Shown piece by piece: positions 50,134-58,811 of a stretch of DNA of 64,000 nucleotides (positions are counted from its first letter, which is position 1; every line of letters starts with the position of its first letter). The notes under the pieces are model-generated. The model ran no database searches. It had not been told where the DNA came from and worked only from the letters and a program-made list of their open reading frames with translations. The stretch is taken from assembly GCF_000518645.1 (NCBI RefSeq), contig NZ_JADZ01000005.1, positions 248,001 to 312,000 on the forward strand. The letters are read 5' to 3'. Position numbers and translations under genes: made by a program. This stretch comes from Curvibacter gracilis ATCC BAA-807 (GTDB lineage: Bacteria > Pseudomonadota > Gammaproteobacteria > Burkholderiales > Burkholderiaceae_C).

Positions 50134-51339
50134 ATGCCAAAGATCCCCCGCGAGCTCTCTCCCCTGGAGGTTTCCAGGCTCAAGAATGAAGGCGCCCACG
50201 CTGTTGGTGGTGTGCCAGGCCTATACCTGCAGGTGCTGGGGGGATCCAGGTCCTGGGTGTTGCGATTTGTAGTCGGCGGGCGCCGCCGGCGCATGGGTCT
50301 CGGGCCATTTCCATCGGTCACACTGGCCGCGGCCAAAGAAAAGGCCCGGGCCGCTCACCAGTTGATCGACCGAGGCGAGGATCCCATCCAGGCGCGGCGG
50401 CACCAGGTCCTGTCGGCCGAGGCCGCCAATGCCAAGGCCCTCACCTTCAAGAAGGCCGCCGAGCTGTTCATAGCAGCTCGAGAGGCCGAGTGGAAGAACT
50501 CAAAGCATCGGCAGCAATGGGAGAACACGCTGGCGACCTATGCCGAGCCCGTGCTGGGCTCGATTGATGTGTCCATGATCGAGACCACCCACGTCATGCG
50601 TGTGCTGGAGCCGATCTGGCGCGAAAAGACCGAGACCGCCATCAGAGTCAGGGGGCGGGTCGAGCAGGTGCTCGACTGGGCCAAGGTTCGGGGACATCGC
50701 CAGGGCGAGAATCCCGCCCGGTGGCGTGGCCACCTGGATCACCTGCTGCCGGCGCCGGCGAAGATTGCCAAGGTGACCCACCATCCAGCGGTGGCGATCG
50801 AGGATGCCCCGGCCGTTGTGGCCCGCATCGCTGACGCGGTCGGAATGGGTGCCCGGGCCTTGCTGTTCCAGGTCCTGACTGCGACGAGATCTGGAGAAGT
50901 TCGGGGCGCTGTCTGGTCAGAGATCGATCTGGACGAGTGCCTGTGGACCATTCCTGCAATCCGAATGAAAGCGGGCCGGGAGCACCGCATCCCCCTCTCC
51001 CGACAGGCTGTGGCCCTGCTGCAGGCCCAGCCGATCATTGACGGGGCAGACCTGATTTTTCCGAGTCAAAAGCTGACCATGCTCTCAGACATGAGCCTAA
51101 CGGCTGTGATGCGCCGAATGAAGCTGGAGGCCGTGCCGCATGGGTTCCGGTCGACGTTCAGGGACTGGGCATCGGAGAAGACGAGCCACCAGAGTGAAGT
51201 GGTCGAGATGGCCCTGGCGCATGCGATTGCTGACAAAACAGAGGCCGCCTACCGGCGGGGCGACCTCTTGGCCAAGCGCGTGGCCTTGATGCAGGACTGG
51301 GCCGACTACTGCCGCCCCATGCCGGTGCCTGCTGCCTGA
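50134..51339 (+). CDS. int: Tyrosine-type phage integrase
   Basis: A 401-residue integrase of the P4/DUF4102 class. The N-terminal arm-binding domain (residues about 1-95: LSPLEVSRLKNEGAHAVGGVPGLYLQVLGGSRSW, RRRMGLGPFPSVTLAAAKEKA) is followed by a core-binding domain and the catalytic domain with Arg252 (ATRSGEV), His336 and Arg339 (PHGFRSTFRD) and nucleophile Tyr373 (EAAYRRGD). All catalytic residues are intact, so it is probably active. It catalyses integration at tRNA-Ser and, with the AlpA-like protein, excision. Confidence 0.95.
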   Translation: MPKIPRELSPLEVSRLKNEGAHAVGGVPGLYLQVLGGSRSWVLRFVVGGRRRRMGLGPFPSVTLAAAKEKARAAHQLIDRGEDPIQARRHQVLSAEAANAKALTFKKAAELFIAAREAEWKNSKHRQQWENTLATYAEPVLGSIDVSMIETTHVMRVLEPIWREKTETAIRVRGRVEQVLDWAKVRGHRQGENPARWRGHLDHLLPAPAKIAKVTHHPAVAIEDAPAVVARIADAVGMGARALLFQVLTATRSGEVRGAVWSEIDLDECLWTIPAIRMKAGREHRIPLSRQAVALLQAQPIIDGADLIFPSQKLTMLSDMSLTAVMRRMKLEAVPHGFRSTFRDWASEKTSHQSEVVEMALAHAIADKTEAAYRRGDLLAKRVALMQDWADYCRPMPVPAA

Positions 51340-51543
51340 TCAATCCTCGTCGCAGGCGTTTGCTGTGGCTTTTGGCCTGGTATCGAGCCAGGTCTGCACT
51401 TCAGTGGCCACCCAGCCGACAGCGCGGGCACCCAACTGCCTAGCCAAGGGGAAGTCGTCATCCTTCATCCAGCGGCGCAGGGTCGTTTCCGAGATCTGCA
51501 GCAACTTCAGCAAGGTCTTCTTCCGATAGATCAATTGGTTCAC
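51340..51543 (-). CDS. AlpA/excisionase-like DNA-binding protein
   Basis: A 67-residue MerR/AlpA-type helix-turn-helix: YRKKTLLKLLQISETTLRRWMKDDDFPLARQLGARAVGWVATEVQTWLDTRPK. AlpA-like proteins regulate integrase or act as directionality factors. It is the last gene of the leftward block, ending directly against the integrase gene, and overlaps the gene before it by 4 bp. Confidence 0.85.
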   Translation of the reverse strand: MNQLIYRKKTLLKLLQISETTLRRWMKDDDFPLARQLGARAVGWVATEVQTWLDTRPKATANACDED

Positions 51544-51902
51544 AGCTCACCTCCAGTCACCACATATCCATGACGACGCAGCAGCTTGGCCGCGTCCCTC
51601 AACTTAGTCTGCATCTGAACGTCATAGGCCCAGCTCCAGTGGAATTGGCCCTCACGGGCCACGATCCTGCCGAGCCTGATGTCGTTCTTCAGAAGGGCCC
51701 AGACCCGGCCTGAAGCGCCTGGCACATCCAGTGCCACCGAGATCTGTTGGGCTGTGAGCGGCCCCTGGACCTTGATCATGGCTCTGATTCGCTCGGTCAA
51801 TGATGGCGTGCGCTCTGTGGGCTCAGCCTCGCGCACTTGAGGCCAGGCCGCATAGGGTTGTCCTGTGAGACCGCATGCCATTCTCTCAATTGCGTTGTGC
51901 AT
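51540..51902 (-). CDS. Small phage protein with a winged-helix-like domain
   Basis: A 120-residue protein of unknown function. TPSLTERIRAMIKVQGPLTAQQISVALDVPGASGRVWALLKNDIRLGRIVAREGQFHW (about 33-90) reads as a winged helix-turn-helix of the kind seen in small phage regulators. Start at 51902; 4-bp ATGA overlap with the AlpA-like gene. Confidence 0.7.
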   Translation of the reverse strand: MHNAIERMACGLTGQPYAAWPQVREAEPTERTPSLTERIRAMIKVQGPLTAQQISVALDVPGASGRVWALLKNDIRLGRIVAREGQFHWSWAYDVQMQTKLRDAAKLLRRHGYVVTGGEL

Positions 51903-52194
51903 CAGGCCCTCCTTTCAAGGTTTCTTGAGTAATGGGGTTTGTGCGCACACAGCCCAGGTCCTGAGCCGTGGCAAGACGCACTGACGAAGCCGCGCTGCGC
52001 ACCCAGGCCTTTCCCATCAGTTCGCAGGCAGATATGCCGACGCGACGAGCTGCCGTTGAAGAGGGTGCACCCACCAATACCTGGGCGGTCTTTCGGTTGC
52101 GGCGCGGCCCAGCAGTGAAATCGACAACCCACTTTTTGTAGTCTTTGCCCTCCCAAAAAGCATTTGCTTGGGCTTGCGTTTGGATGGTTCCCAT
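51886..52194 (-). CDS. Small unknown phage protein
   Basis: A 102-residue reading from ATG 52194: GTIQTQAQANAFWEGKDYKKWVVDFTAGPRRNRKTAQVLVGAPSSTAARR, then ACELMGKAWVRSAASSVRLATAQDLGC. Chosen over the overlapping frame because its composition is protein-like and it overlaps the next start by 17 bp. No ribosome site is seen; a GTG two codons upstream is possible. Function unknown. Confidence 0.5.
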   Translation of the reverse strand: MGTIQTQAQANAFWEGKDYKKWVVDFTAGPRRNRKTAQVLVGAPSSTAARRVGISACELMGKAWVRSAASSVRLATAQDLGCVRTNPITQETLKGGPDAQRN

Positions 52195-52217
52195 AGTCGT
52201 GACAACAGAATTGGTGC

Positions 52218-52235
52218 TCGGGCGCTGTTGCCCGA
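52218..52235. promoter_or_regulatory. Inverted repeat between divergent small phage genes
   Basis: TCGGGC and GCCCGA arms spaced by GCTGTT, in the 55-bp gap between the leftward 51886-52194 gene and the rightward 52250-52435 gene. Candidate operator for both. Confidence 0.4.
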
Positions 52236-52249
52236 TATGAGGTTGAAGA

Positions 52250-52435
52250 ATGGAAATATTGAAATTGACAACCGTCCTGGATGCTGAGCGCCAGGCCTGC
52301 GCTGTAGGGGCTGCTTCGCAGCAGGCCCTGTCCGATACCGCCAAGAAGTGGCTCTTGGAGCGGGATCTCAAGCTTCTCGCGTTCGAAGACGGCGTGGCAG
52401 AGGTGATTGAACGCCTCATGAGGAAGCCCCACTAG
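52250..52435 (+). CDS. Small unknown protein opposite the phage operon
   Basis: A 61-residue helical protein (EILKLTTVLDAERQACAVGAASQQALSDTAKKWLLERDLKLLAFEDGVAEVIERLMRKP) with a GAGGTTGAAG ribosome-site-like run before ATG 52250. It is the only rightward gene in the replication block and its 3' end overlaps the methyltransferase 3' end by 20 bp. Function unknown. Confidence 0.5.
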   Translation: MEILKLTTVLDAERQACAVGAASQQALSDTAKKWLLERDLKLLAFEDGVAEVIERLMRKPH

Positions 52436-54200
52436 CCACCGCCAAGGCCACTGCCATCGGCCGCACCCAAATGGGCTGGGCCGACAGCATGAACGTCTCG
52501 CCGGCCCAAGCCAGCAGCAGTGTCTCGCCCATCACATGAGCGATCGCCTCTGCTGCCGAGCTGGGTACAGCGTTGCCAATGCGCTCGCGCCAGGCCTGAT
52601 CGCTCAGGCCGTCCAGCTCCAGCACCTCCTCGGGGTCGACCAGGCTCTGCAGCGCTGCCAGCTCCAGAGTGGTGAATGGGCGGTGCCAGGTGCCGTCCTC
52701 GGACACGATGCGGGCCACCAGGCGATCAGCCGCGGCTGGCAAGCGCGGGTCGGCCACACTCCAGCGCCCGTTGTCGTGGCAGGCGGCAGCACTGACGGCG
52801 CCGGCCGGGCTGGCCCAAGGCACCACGCCGTAGTGGCCGCCGGTCAGGTAGGCCGAGCGGTCGGTCGTCATGCCGCTGCGCGGGTCAGCCACGGCAAAGG
52901 CACCCTGTCCGGTGGTGCTGCCGCTGATCACCGTGCCAGCAGGCTGGTCGAACGGGGTCACAGCGTACTTGCCGAACGCTGGTCCAGCGCGGCGAGGATC
53001 TGCCACGCACTGGCCTGAGCCATGGGCACCTGTCACTGCGCAAGCCTCACGGTCCCAGCGCACCACCCGGAACTCGTTGCTGTGCTTGGCTGGGCCTGCA
53101 TGGCGCGGATCTGCCACGCTGTAGGTGCCCTGTCCAGGGTTCTGCTGGCCAGCAATCGCGCCCGAGGTGTCGCCCCAGCGGCGCACGCCATAGGCCTGGC
53201 CATCGTTCCAGGAGGACGACTGGGTGAAGCGTGGGTCAGCGATCGAGAACGATCCGTTGCCTGGCAGTGATTTGCCGGTGACCGTGCCTGTCGAGTCTTC
53301 CCATGCGTTCACCCCCAGGAAGCCATCGCGGTACTCGGGCACGATGAGGTAATCCCGCAGCTGTCCATCCTCCACCGCCAAGCGGTTCAGGCTGCGCCAG
53401 TCGCTGCCCGCTTCAACGAATGCCAGGCGAACCCAGGTCTTCCACTGCAGGGCGGGCACCCGGTGCATCGGGCCGGCGCGCAGGTCACCCGGGGGCAGCA
53501 TGCGGCCCAGCACGTCGCCCACGGCGCGCAGCGGCTTGGTGGCGGGCTCGTAGAGGAACGGCGGCACCTTCTCGATGTGCCTGGCCACCAACAGGAACCG
53601 TTTTCGGCTCTGGGCCAGGCCGCCGAGCTCGCCGCAGTCGTGGGTAGTCTCAGCTACGGCGTAGCCATAGGCGCGCAGCAGGTCGCCGATCTGGTCCAGA
53701 AGGTGCCGGCCCCGGGTGGCGATGCGGGGCACGTTCTCGAAGACGATCAGCTCGACAGGGTCATCCTTCCAGGCCTCCAGCATCAGCCAGATCCCGCGCA
53801 GTGTGAGCCGGTTCAAGGCCTGGTACTTGTCGGTGGCGCTCTTGCTCTCTGGCAGCAGGCCGCTGAAGCCCTTGCAGGGGGCGCTCAGGAACACGATGTG
53901 GGGGCGCTCGCCGCCGGCGGCGCGGTGGATGTCGGCCGTGGTGGCCTCGCGCCAATGGGCCGGTGGCTCATGCCCATGGAAAGCCACGTATTGGGCCCGA
54001 TCGAAGAGGTCGAGCACTGTTCCTGGAACCCCCGAAAGCCGCCCAAAGTCGGCGATCGAGGCAGTGTCGACGTCGATGCCGCCGATCGTGCGAAATTTGG
54101 CCTGGCAGTTGCCCACCACGGGCCGGGCCCGATTGAAGCCACGGGCACCGCCTCCCAGGCCGCAGAACATGTGGAAGTGACGGATGGTCTTGGTGATCAT
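52416..54200 (-). CDS. Cytosine-5 DNA methyltransferase with five internal ADPR repeats
   Basis: A 594-residue DNA (cytosine-5) methyltransferase. Motif I FCGLGGGARGF (12-22); motif IV with catalytic Cys109 in SAPCKGFSG (an unusual Lys where Gln is common); motif VI ENVPR (155-159); motif VIII QSRKR (197-201); motif X RIGNAVPSSAA (540-550). Between VIII and X, in the target-recognition region, are five repeats of about 28-31 residues, each ending ADPR (321-324, 363-366, 400-403, 438-441, 483-486), with linkers of 7-14 residues. It would methylate cytosine in a specific site to protect phage DNA; no cognate endonuclease is adjacent. It overlaps the upstream gene by 4 bp. Confidence 0.92.
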   Translation of the reverse strand: MITKTIRHFHMFCGLGGGARGFNRARPVVGNCQAKFRTIGGIDVDTASIADFGRLSGVPGTVLDLFDRAQYVAFHGHEPPAHWREATTADIHRAAGGERPHIVFLSAPCKGFSGLLPESKSATDKYQALNRLTLRGIWLMLEAWKDDPVELIVFENVPRIATRGRHLLDQIGDLLRAYGYAVAETTHDCGELGGLAQSRKRFLLVARHIEKVPPFLYEPATKPLRAVGDVLGRMLPPGDLRAGPMHRVPALQWKTWVRLAFVEAGSDWRSLNRLAVEDGQLRDYLIVPEYRDGFLGVNAWEDSTGTVTGKSLPGNGSFSIADPRFTQSSSWNDGQAYGVRRWGDTSGAIAGQQNPGQGTYSVADPRHAGPAKHSNEFRVVRWDREACAVTGAHGSGQCVADPRRAGPAFGKYAVTPFDQPAGTVISGSTTGQGAFAVADPRSGMTTDRSAYLTGGHYGVVPWASPAGAVSAAACHDNGRWSVADPRLPAAADRLVARIVSEDGTWHRPFTTLELAALQSLVDPEEVLELDGLSDQAWRERIGNAVPSSAAEAIAHVMGETLLLAWAGETFMLSAQPIWVRPMAVALAVASGASS

Positions 54201-54676
54201 TGAGCTACTCCCTCACTGGACTTCTTCTGTTTGAGGAATTTGTCCAGATCCTTCGCATGGCTGGCTTTCGCCCATTCACAGCCGAGTTTCCATGCCGCCT
54301 CAAAAGTGGGCGCAGCAATCCATCCTGTCCTGGAATGACCCCAACCCGCGCGCCAGGTGTTCTGCGTTAAATGGTGGCGTACTGGGGTTGAAAATTTCAC
54401 AAGCAGACCAGCGTGCCATGGGTGAATCTCGAACAGGTTCTCCAAGTTGGCGTCTGCCTCGGTGGTATTCCCATTGAAGGCAGCGACAATTTTTTGAAGT
54501 GATGGGTGGACGTCTGTATCAAAAATTTCATCAAGAAAGTCGGCGACCTCCCCTGGAAGTCCGATTTCGAATTCAGCGGTGACCTGCACAGAGCACAGGT
54601 CAATGAAGCCAACAACCCGAAGTTCAAGGTCGAAGGCCTCCTGTCTGCGCCTCAGCAGTCTCATTGGCTTCAGCAT
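54197..54676 (-). CDS. Unknown phage protein
   Basis: A 159-residue protein from ATG 54676. LLRRRQEAFDLELRVVGFIDLCSVQVTAEFEIGLPGEVADFLDEIFDTDVHPSLQKIVAAFNG is followed by EIHPWHAGLLVKFSTPVR and a basic tail KDLDKFLKQKKSSEG. No family recognised. ATGA overlap with the methyltransferase start and 7-bp overlap with the kinase gene suggest strict co-expression. Confidence 0.65.
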   Translation of the reverse strand: MLKPMRLLRRRQEAFDLELRVVGFIDLCSVQVTAEFEIGLPGEVADFLDEIFDTDVHPSLQKIVAAFNGNTTEADANLENLFEIHPWHAGLLVKFSTPVRHHLTQNTWRAGWGHSRTGWIAAPTFEAAWKLGCEWAKASHAKDLDKFLKQKKSSEGVAQ

Positions 54677-55320
54677 GCAAGCTCTCCCGTCATTTGGCCC
54701 ACCATTTCGACCACGCTGTCGGCCAGCGCCTGCAGGGAGCCATCGTTCAGGATGTCGAAATCCGCCTTGATGCGGTGGTGCTGCTCGCTGACATGGCCAG
54801 CAGTGTCGGCAGGCAGGCAAGCCAACTGGGGGCGGTGCACCCGCACCACCTTGGCGCCAAGGGCCCGCAGCATCTTCTCCTCAACCGGGTCGCGCAGATC
54901 GGTGACAACGATGCGGGTCCATCCGGTACCGATCTGGCGACCGATCCAGCGTTCGACGATCGAGGCGTAGTAGGTTGGAGAGAACCGACGCTTGTACGAG
55001 GCCCAGCGCTGCAGCACCCAGCGCGGGCTGCGCGGCGCGGTCAGGATGTCACCACCGTCCGCAATCCAGCGCGAGAAACCCGGGTCGCTGCACATGCCGG
55101 CGGCCAGGGCCGGCAGCGGGGTTTCCTTGGTGGGGCGGTGGGTGAGCATGCGGATGTCGATCCGCCAGGCCTCGGTCACCTCGCGACGCAGGGCATCAGC
55201 AAAGGCAATCCGCACAAAGCCCTGCTGTGGGGCCAGCACATCGGCCACGGTGTCTTTGCCCACGTCGGGGCGGCCTGTGAGGGCCAGGATCAGCGCAGGC
55301 GCTGAAGAGGGTCGTTTCAT
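54670..55320 (-). CDS. Deoxynucleoside monophosphate kinase-like P-loop protein
   Basis: A 216-residue P-loop kinase. ALILALTGRPDVGKDTVADVLA holds a G-x4-GKDT nucleotide site typical of phage dNMP kinases; FADALRREV and the RIVVTDLRDPVEEKMLRALGAKVVRVHRP segment match the family. It would supply dNDPs for phage DNA synthesis. ATG 55320 follows CAGGAGATC; the upstream extension to 55362 is not needed. Confidence 0.82.
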   Translation of the reverse strand: MKRPSSAPALILALTGRPDVGKDTVADVLAPQQGFVRIAFADALRREVTEAWRIDIRMLTHRPTKETPLPALAAGMCSDPGFSRWIADGGDILTAPRSPRWVLQRWASYKRRFSPTYYASIVERWIGRQIGTGWTRIVVTDLRDPVEEKMLRALGAKVVRVHRPQLACLPADTAGHVSEQHHRIKADFDILNDGSLQALADSVVEMVGQMTGELAC

Positions 55321-55345
55321 GGGTAGATCTCCTGTCAAAAGTGGT

Positions 55346-55600
55346 TCAGTCGTCGCGGTCACCGGCGGCGGCGCGCTTCACATCGGTGGTCAGCCCATAG
55401 GGCCTGGTCATGGGGTAAGGCGGTGGCACAGTCCGCTGCATCTGTCGGGTGGCTGGGCTGCGGGTCCGCAACATGGCCTCCAGACGCACCAGACGCATGG
55501 CAATCGGGTCAGCCATCACCTGGTCAAAGTCCTGCGGCCAGGCCGCACAGCAGCGCCGATAGCGCATGGCCTCCCAGGCGGCTCGCAGATCGGCGCTCAT
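55346..55600 (-). CDS. Small unknown phage protein
   Basis: An 84-residue protein (SADLRAAWEAMRYRRCCAAWPQDFDQVMADPIAMRLVRLEAMLRTR, then a Pro/Arg-rich tail). ATG 55600 gives a 4-bp ATGA overlap with the gene before it. Function unknown. Confidence 0.55.
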   Translation of the reverse strand: MSADLRAAWEAMRYRRCCAAWPQDFDQVMADPIAMRLVRLEAMLRTRSPATRQMQRTVPPPYPMTRPYGLTTDVKRAAAGDRDD

Positions 55601-55806
55601 CTCGCACCTCGACCGGTTACGGGCATGGGCACCACCGTCGTGGCTTCCAGGTCCAGTGATGTCTGGGATGGCTTGGAGGCCTGCAAAGCGGCCTGCTCGC
55701 GACGGATTCGGGCAAAGGTCTTGCGGATGTCGGTGACCGTCGAATGGCGGTACCGAAAGGCCTTGTCTGTGATGCCCAGGGTGGGCAGGGTCTTGGTGAT
55801 GGGCAC
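55597..55806 (-). CDS. Small unknown phage protein
   Basis: A 69-residue basic protein (PITKTLPTLGITDKAFRYRHSTVTDIRKTFARIRREQAALQ). Position between the primase and the 84-residue gene with a 4-bp overlap supports a real gene. Possibly DNA-binding by charge; no family recognised. Confidence 0.6.
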   Translation of the reverse strand: MPITKTLPTLGITDKAFRYRHSTVTDIRKTFARIRREQAALQASKPSQTSLDLEATTVVPMPVTGRGAR

Positions 55807-55821
55807 GGTGGATCCTCCTGG

Positions 55822-58653
55822 TCATGGCTTGCGGGATGGCTTGAGAGGGGACTCAAATACCCAGCAATAGACCGTGCGCCCCAGCTCTTGGACTACTAGG
55901 GCATCGTCGCCAGGCTTTGGAGGCTTATTGCTACGGGTTTTGATCGCGCTGTTGACGGTCTTCACGTCGACAAAGCGGCGGGCTTTGCTGGTGCGCAGCA
56001 CCTTCTTCAGCTCGGCCAGAACGGGGATCTGTTGGCGATGCTGGGCCGCCATTTCCACGAACTCGTTCAGGTTCACCGCGATCTGCTGCTGATCCCTGCT
56101 GTGGTCCAGGCGAGGCATGTCCCTGGGGCCAGCTGCCGTCGCCAATGGAATGCCATTGAGGTAATCGAAGGCCTCCCAGAACTCCTGCACCAACGGGTGA
56201 TCGGAATTGATGGACTGCTGCCGCTCCTGGGCCATGGCGACCACCTGCTGCTTCACCTGCTCCATTTGCTGATCCGAGATCCGGACCACCCGGCGCATGA
56301 TCTGAGCCATGGCCAAGAGCTGGGCATGGTTCTTGGCAATCCGAGGCTTGTGGATGCCGTCAGTGGCCAGCAGTGCCTTGGTGTGCTGCTCAGTCAGCGG
56401 CACCATTTCCGCCATCACCTCGGCTTCACGCTTGAGCGCTTCCAGGATGAAGCCGCTCACGCCTTCGATCGCGACCTTCTCCAGGGCCTTGGCGCTTTCG
56501 TAGCTGGCAGGGGTGAAGCCACGCGTGTCGAAGGTCATGTGGCAGATCCGCTCCATGATCGGCTGGCTGGCCTGCACCTGGTTGTTCTGGCTGATGACGA
56601 TCGAGGCCCGGAATGGTGGGTCGTAGGTCTCGTTCCCGCCCGTCTTCACCCCGGTGGTGCGGATGCTGTTGCCGTTGTAAGCGTCCTTGAGCTCATCCCA
56701 GTCGAAGGCCTTCACGTGGGCCTGGCCACCGGTCTTTGTCTCCCGGTCTGATTCGATCAGCACGATCGGCAAGTTGCTCACCTGGGTGAAGGTGCGCAGG
56801 CGGCCAGCCGAGGTGGATTTCGACGGGTCGAACCCCTCGTAGTCCCTGCCGAACAGCTTCCAGAGGAACTGGATCAGCGTGGACTTGCCGGCACCAGGCT
56901 CGCCGACGATCTCCAGAAAGGGCCAGCTCTTCTGCTCCTCGCGGATCTGCTCGGCAAACAAGCTGCCGAACCAATATGCGAGGGCGATGTAGCCCTTTGC
57001 ACCGAAGGCAGACCAAAGGTGATTGATCCAGCCCCGCTCGTACGCGTCGGTGCGGGTGTTGATGTCCAGGGCGATCGAGCGCTGCAGGCTCTTGATCGAC
57101 AGCTTCTCGAAGTCGAAGTAGTCCTCGCTATTGGCGTCATGGACCTGGCCACCACGAACCGCCACCTTGCCCAGCAGGTACGTCTTGTGGGCGGCGCTGT
57201 AGCCGATGAAATCAACCGTTTGGACGATCTTGATGTTGTCCAGTTGGCGCTGCATCATCCGCTCGAGCTGGGGGCTGGAGCCGCTGTAGATTGCCCCTGC
57301 GGCCATGTGCAGCAACTGTTTCTTGAACTCGCTGGCGGTGGTCAGTTGGCCCGCAGTGAATGTGCCCTTGACCACACCACCGTCGTGGGGGAATGAAACA
57401 CGGAAGTAGTACCAGGCCTCCTGTGTCACCTCGTTGCGTTGGTAGTACAGGGCCTGGGGTAGGCAGTTGGCGATCGGCTGCAGCACGTTGGCCTCGCGCA
57501 CCGCTTTCTCGCGCAGCTCCTCATCGCTCAGTGGCTCGGCCTTGCCGTCGCTGATCGCCTCCTCAATAGCGTCGCGGGCCTTTGCATACCGCTCCAAGTC
57601 CAGCTTGAACCAATACAGCCGGTTGTTGAACGACAGGTCGAATTCGGTCTTCGACTCGCGGTTGTAGATCAGCAGAGCCTTGTCCAGGGCGCTGCGGGCA
57701 ATCAGCAGGGCACCTTGGTAGAGGTACTCGTCCAGGTGTTCACGCTCCAGCTTGTCGCGCTGGTGCATGTCGTTCCAGTCCAGCTTGGCGCGTCCCTTTT
57801 GGGGGATCTGGGCCGCTTCGCACTTCCAGCCGGCAGCGCGAGCGCGCTCCACGTGCTTCAAGGTGAAGGCGCGGCCAGCCTTGTCCCCGTCCAGGGCCCA
57901 AACCAGCGTGGGCATGGCCACGGTGCCGCCCTGGCGGGCCAGCAAGGCCTGCAGCTCTGCCAGAGCATGCTCCGGGTAGTTGTTGCAGCTCAGAAGCGCT
58001 ACAGCGGCCACCCCGTGGTGGGCCAGGGAGATGGCGTCGAAGATCCCCTCCACCAGCCACAGCTCGGTGGGGGGCTTTGGCGCGTCAACCTGGGCCTGGG
58101 GCCCGAGGTCCACGAATGACAGGTCGGGCAACGACCACCAGTACCCCTGGAAGGTGCCGCCGTACTTGAAGTTGGCCTTCTTCTTGCCAAAGCGCCACGG
58201 GCGATCGATGAGGCGTTCCCACCAGGTGTCCGCGACGGCGAAGCGCACCGTGGCAGATCCAGCGCCGCGGCCGTGGTCGGCCTCCTGGTCGAAGTAGGCC
58301 TCCTGCGTGAACAGACCTTTCACCTTGGACAGGTCGAAACCCCGGGCCTGGGTGAGGTAGGCCTCGGCCGCGGCGTTGGGGTTCCGCTCCTCAGGCGGCT
58401 TGGCCATCTCGGGCACTTGGTAGCGATCAGTCCAGCTCTCGAACAGATCGGGGTAGAGCTCTTTGGCGTGCGCTTCCCAGCCGCAGTTGTTCAGGCGCTC
58501 GCACCGGACTACCCAGGGGGAGTCGGCAAAGGTCCAGAGGCTTTTTTCATTGCACTGGGGGCACTTTCCCTTGCGCATGTGCTTGCCCTTCGGCGGCTTG
58601 AAGTCGTAGTCGGCCTTCAACCGCGCGGCAATGTCGTCAAGAAGGTCAGCCAT
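55822..58653 (-). CDS. Phage primase-helicase (zinc finger, TOPRIM, P-loop)
   Basis: A 943-residue replication protein. N-terminal zinc finger Cys31, Cys34, Cys51, Cys57; TOPRIM primase core with EGIFDA (202-207) and ALDGDKAGR (253-261); a middle domain; then an ATPase with Walker A GEPGAGKST ending about residue 591 (Lys590) and a Walker B-like LPIVLIESDRE. It combines primer synthesis and helicase loading, replacing the P2 A/B system. Its start overlaps the 52-residue gene upstream by one base (TGATG). Confidence 0.9.
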   Translation of the reverse strand: MADLLDDIAARLKADYDFKPPKGKHMRKGKCPQCNEKSLWTFADSPWVVRCERLNNCGWEAHAKELYPDLFESWTDRYQVPEMAKPPEERNPNAAAEAYLTQARGFDLSKVKGLFTQEAYFDQEADHGRGAGSATVRFAVADTWWERLIDRPWRFGKKKANFKYGGTFQGYWWSLPDLSFVDLGPQAQVDAPKPPTELWLVEGIFDAISLAHHGVAAVALLSCNNYPEHALAELQALLARQGGTVAMPTLVWALDGDKAGRAFTLKHVERARAAGWKCEAAQIPQKGRAKLDWNDMHQRDKLEREHLDEYLYQGALLIARSALDKALLIYNRESKTEFDLSFNNRLYWFKLDLERYAKARDAIEEAISDGKAEPLSDEELREKAVREANVLQPIANCLPQALYYQRNEVTQEAWYYFRVSFPHDGGVVKGTFTAGQLTTASEFKKQLLHMAAGAIYSGSSPQLERMMQRQLDNIKIVQTVDFIGYSAAHKTYLLGKVAVRGGQVHDANSEDYFDFEKLSIKSLQRSIALDINTRTDAYERGWINHLWSAFGAKGYIALAYWFGSLFAEQIREEQKSWPFLEIVGEPGAGKSTLIQFLWKLFGRDYEGFDPSKSTSAGRLRTFTQVSNLPIVLIESDRETKTGGQAHVKAFDWDELKDAYNGNSIRTTGVKTGGNETYDPPFRASIVISQNNQVQASQPIMERICHMTFDTRGFTPASYESAKALEKVAIEGVSGFILEALKREAEVMAEMVPLTEQHTKALLATDGIHKPRIAKNHAQLLAMAQIMRRVVRISDQQMEQVKQQVVAMAQERQQSINSDHPLVQEFWEAFDYLNGIPLATAAGPRDMPRLDHSRDQQQIAVNLNEFVEMAAQHRQQIPVLAELKKVLRTSKARRFVDVKTVNSAIKTRSNKPPKPGDDALVVQELGRTVYCWVFESPLKPSRKP

Positions 58654-58811
58654 CAGCGGGTGCCTCCGATCAGACGGATGGCGCTGATGTACCAGGCGTC
58701 GCCGTATAGCTGCTCAATCCAGGCCATGGCCTGCTGGCGGTTGCCGGCGCCGTGGACCACCAGGCGCCGCCGGCGGTGGTTCATGTCGAAGTGGGTCACG
58801 CGAAACGTCAT
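58653..58811 (-). CDS. 52-residue phage protein in the replication operon
   Basis: A short gene: MTFRVTHFDMNHRRRRLVVHGAG, then NRQQAMAWIEQLYGDAWYISAIRLIGGTR. Its ATG overlaps the stop of the gene upstream (ATGA, 4 bp) and its TGA overlaps the primase ATG (TGATG). Coupling on both sides makes it a credible gene. Fold unknown; a small beta-strand/helix protein is suggested. Confidence 0.75.
   Translation of the reverse strand: MTFRVTHFDMNHRRRRLVVHGAGNRQQAMAWIEQLYGDAWYISAIRLIGGTR

Noticed and set aside
51902-52432. A 176-codon leftward frame overlapping the 102-residue small phage gene
   Set aside because: Cys/His/Gly-rich shadow; the alternative frame gives a protein-like sequence and sensible overlaps with its neighbour.
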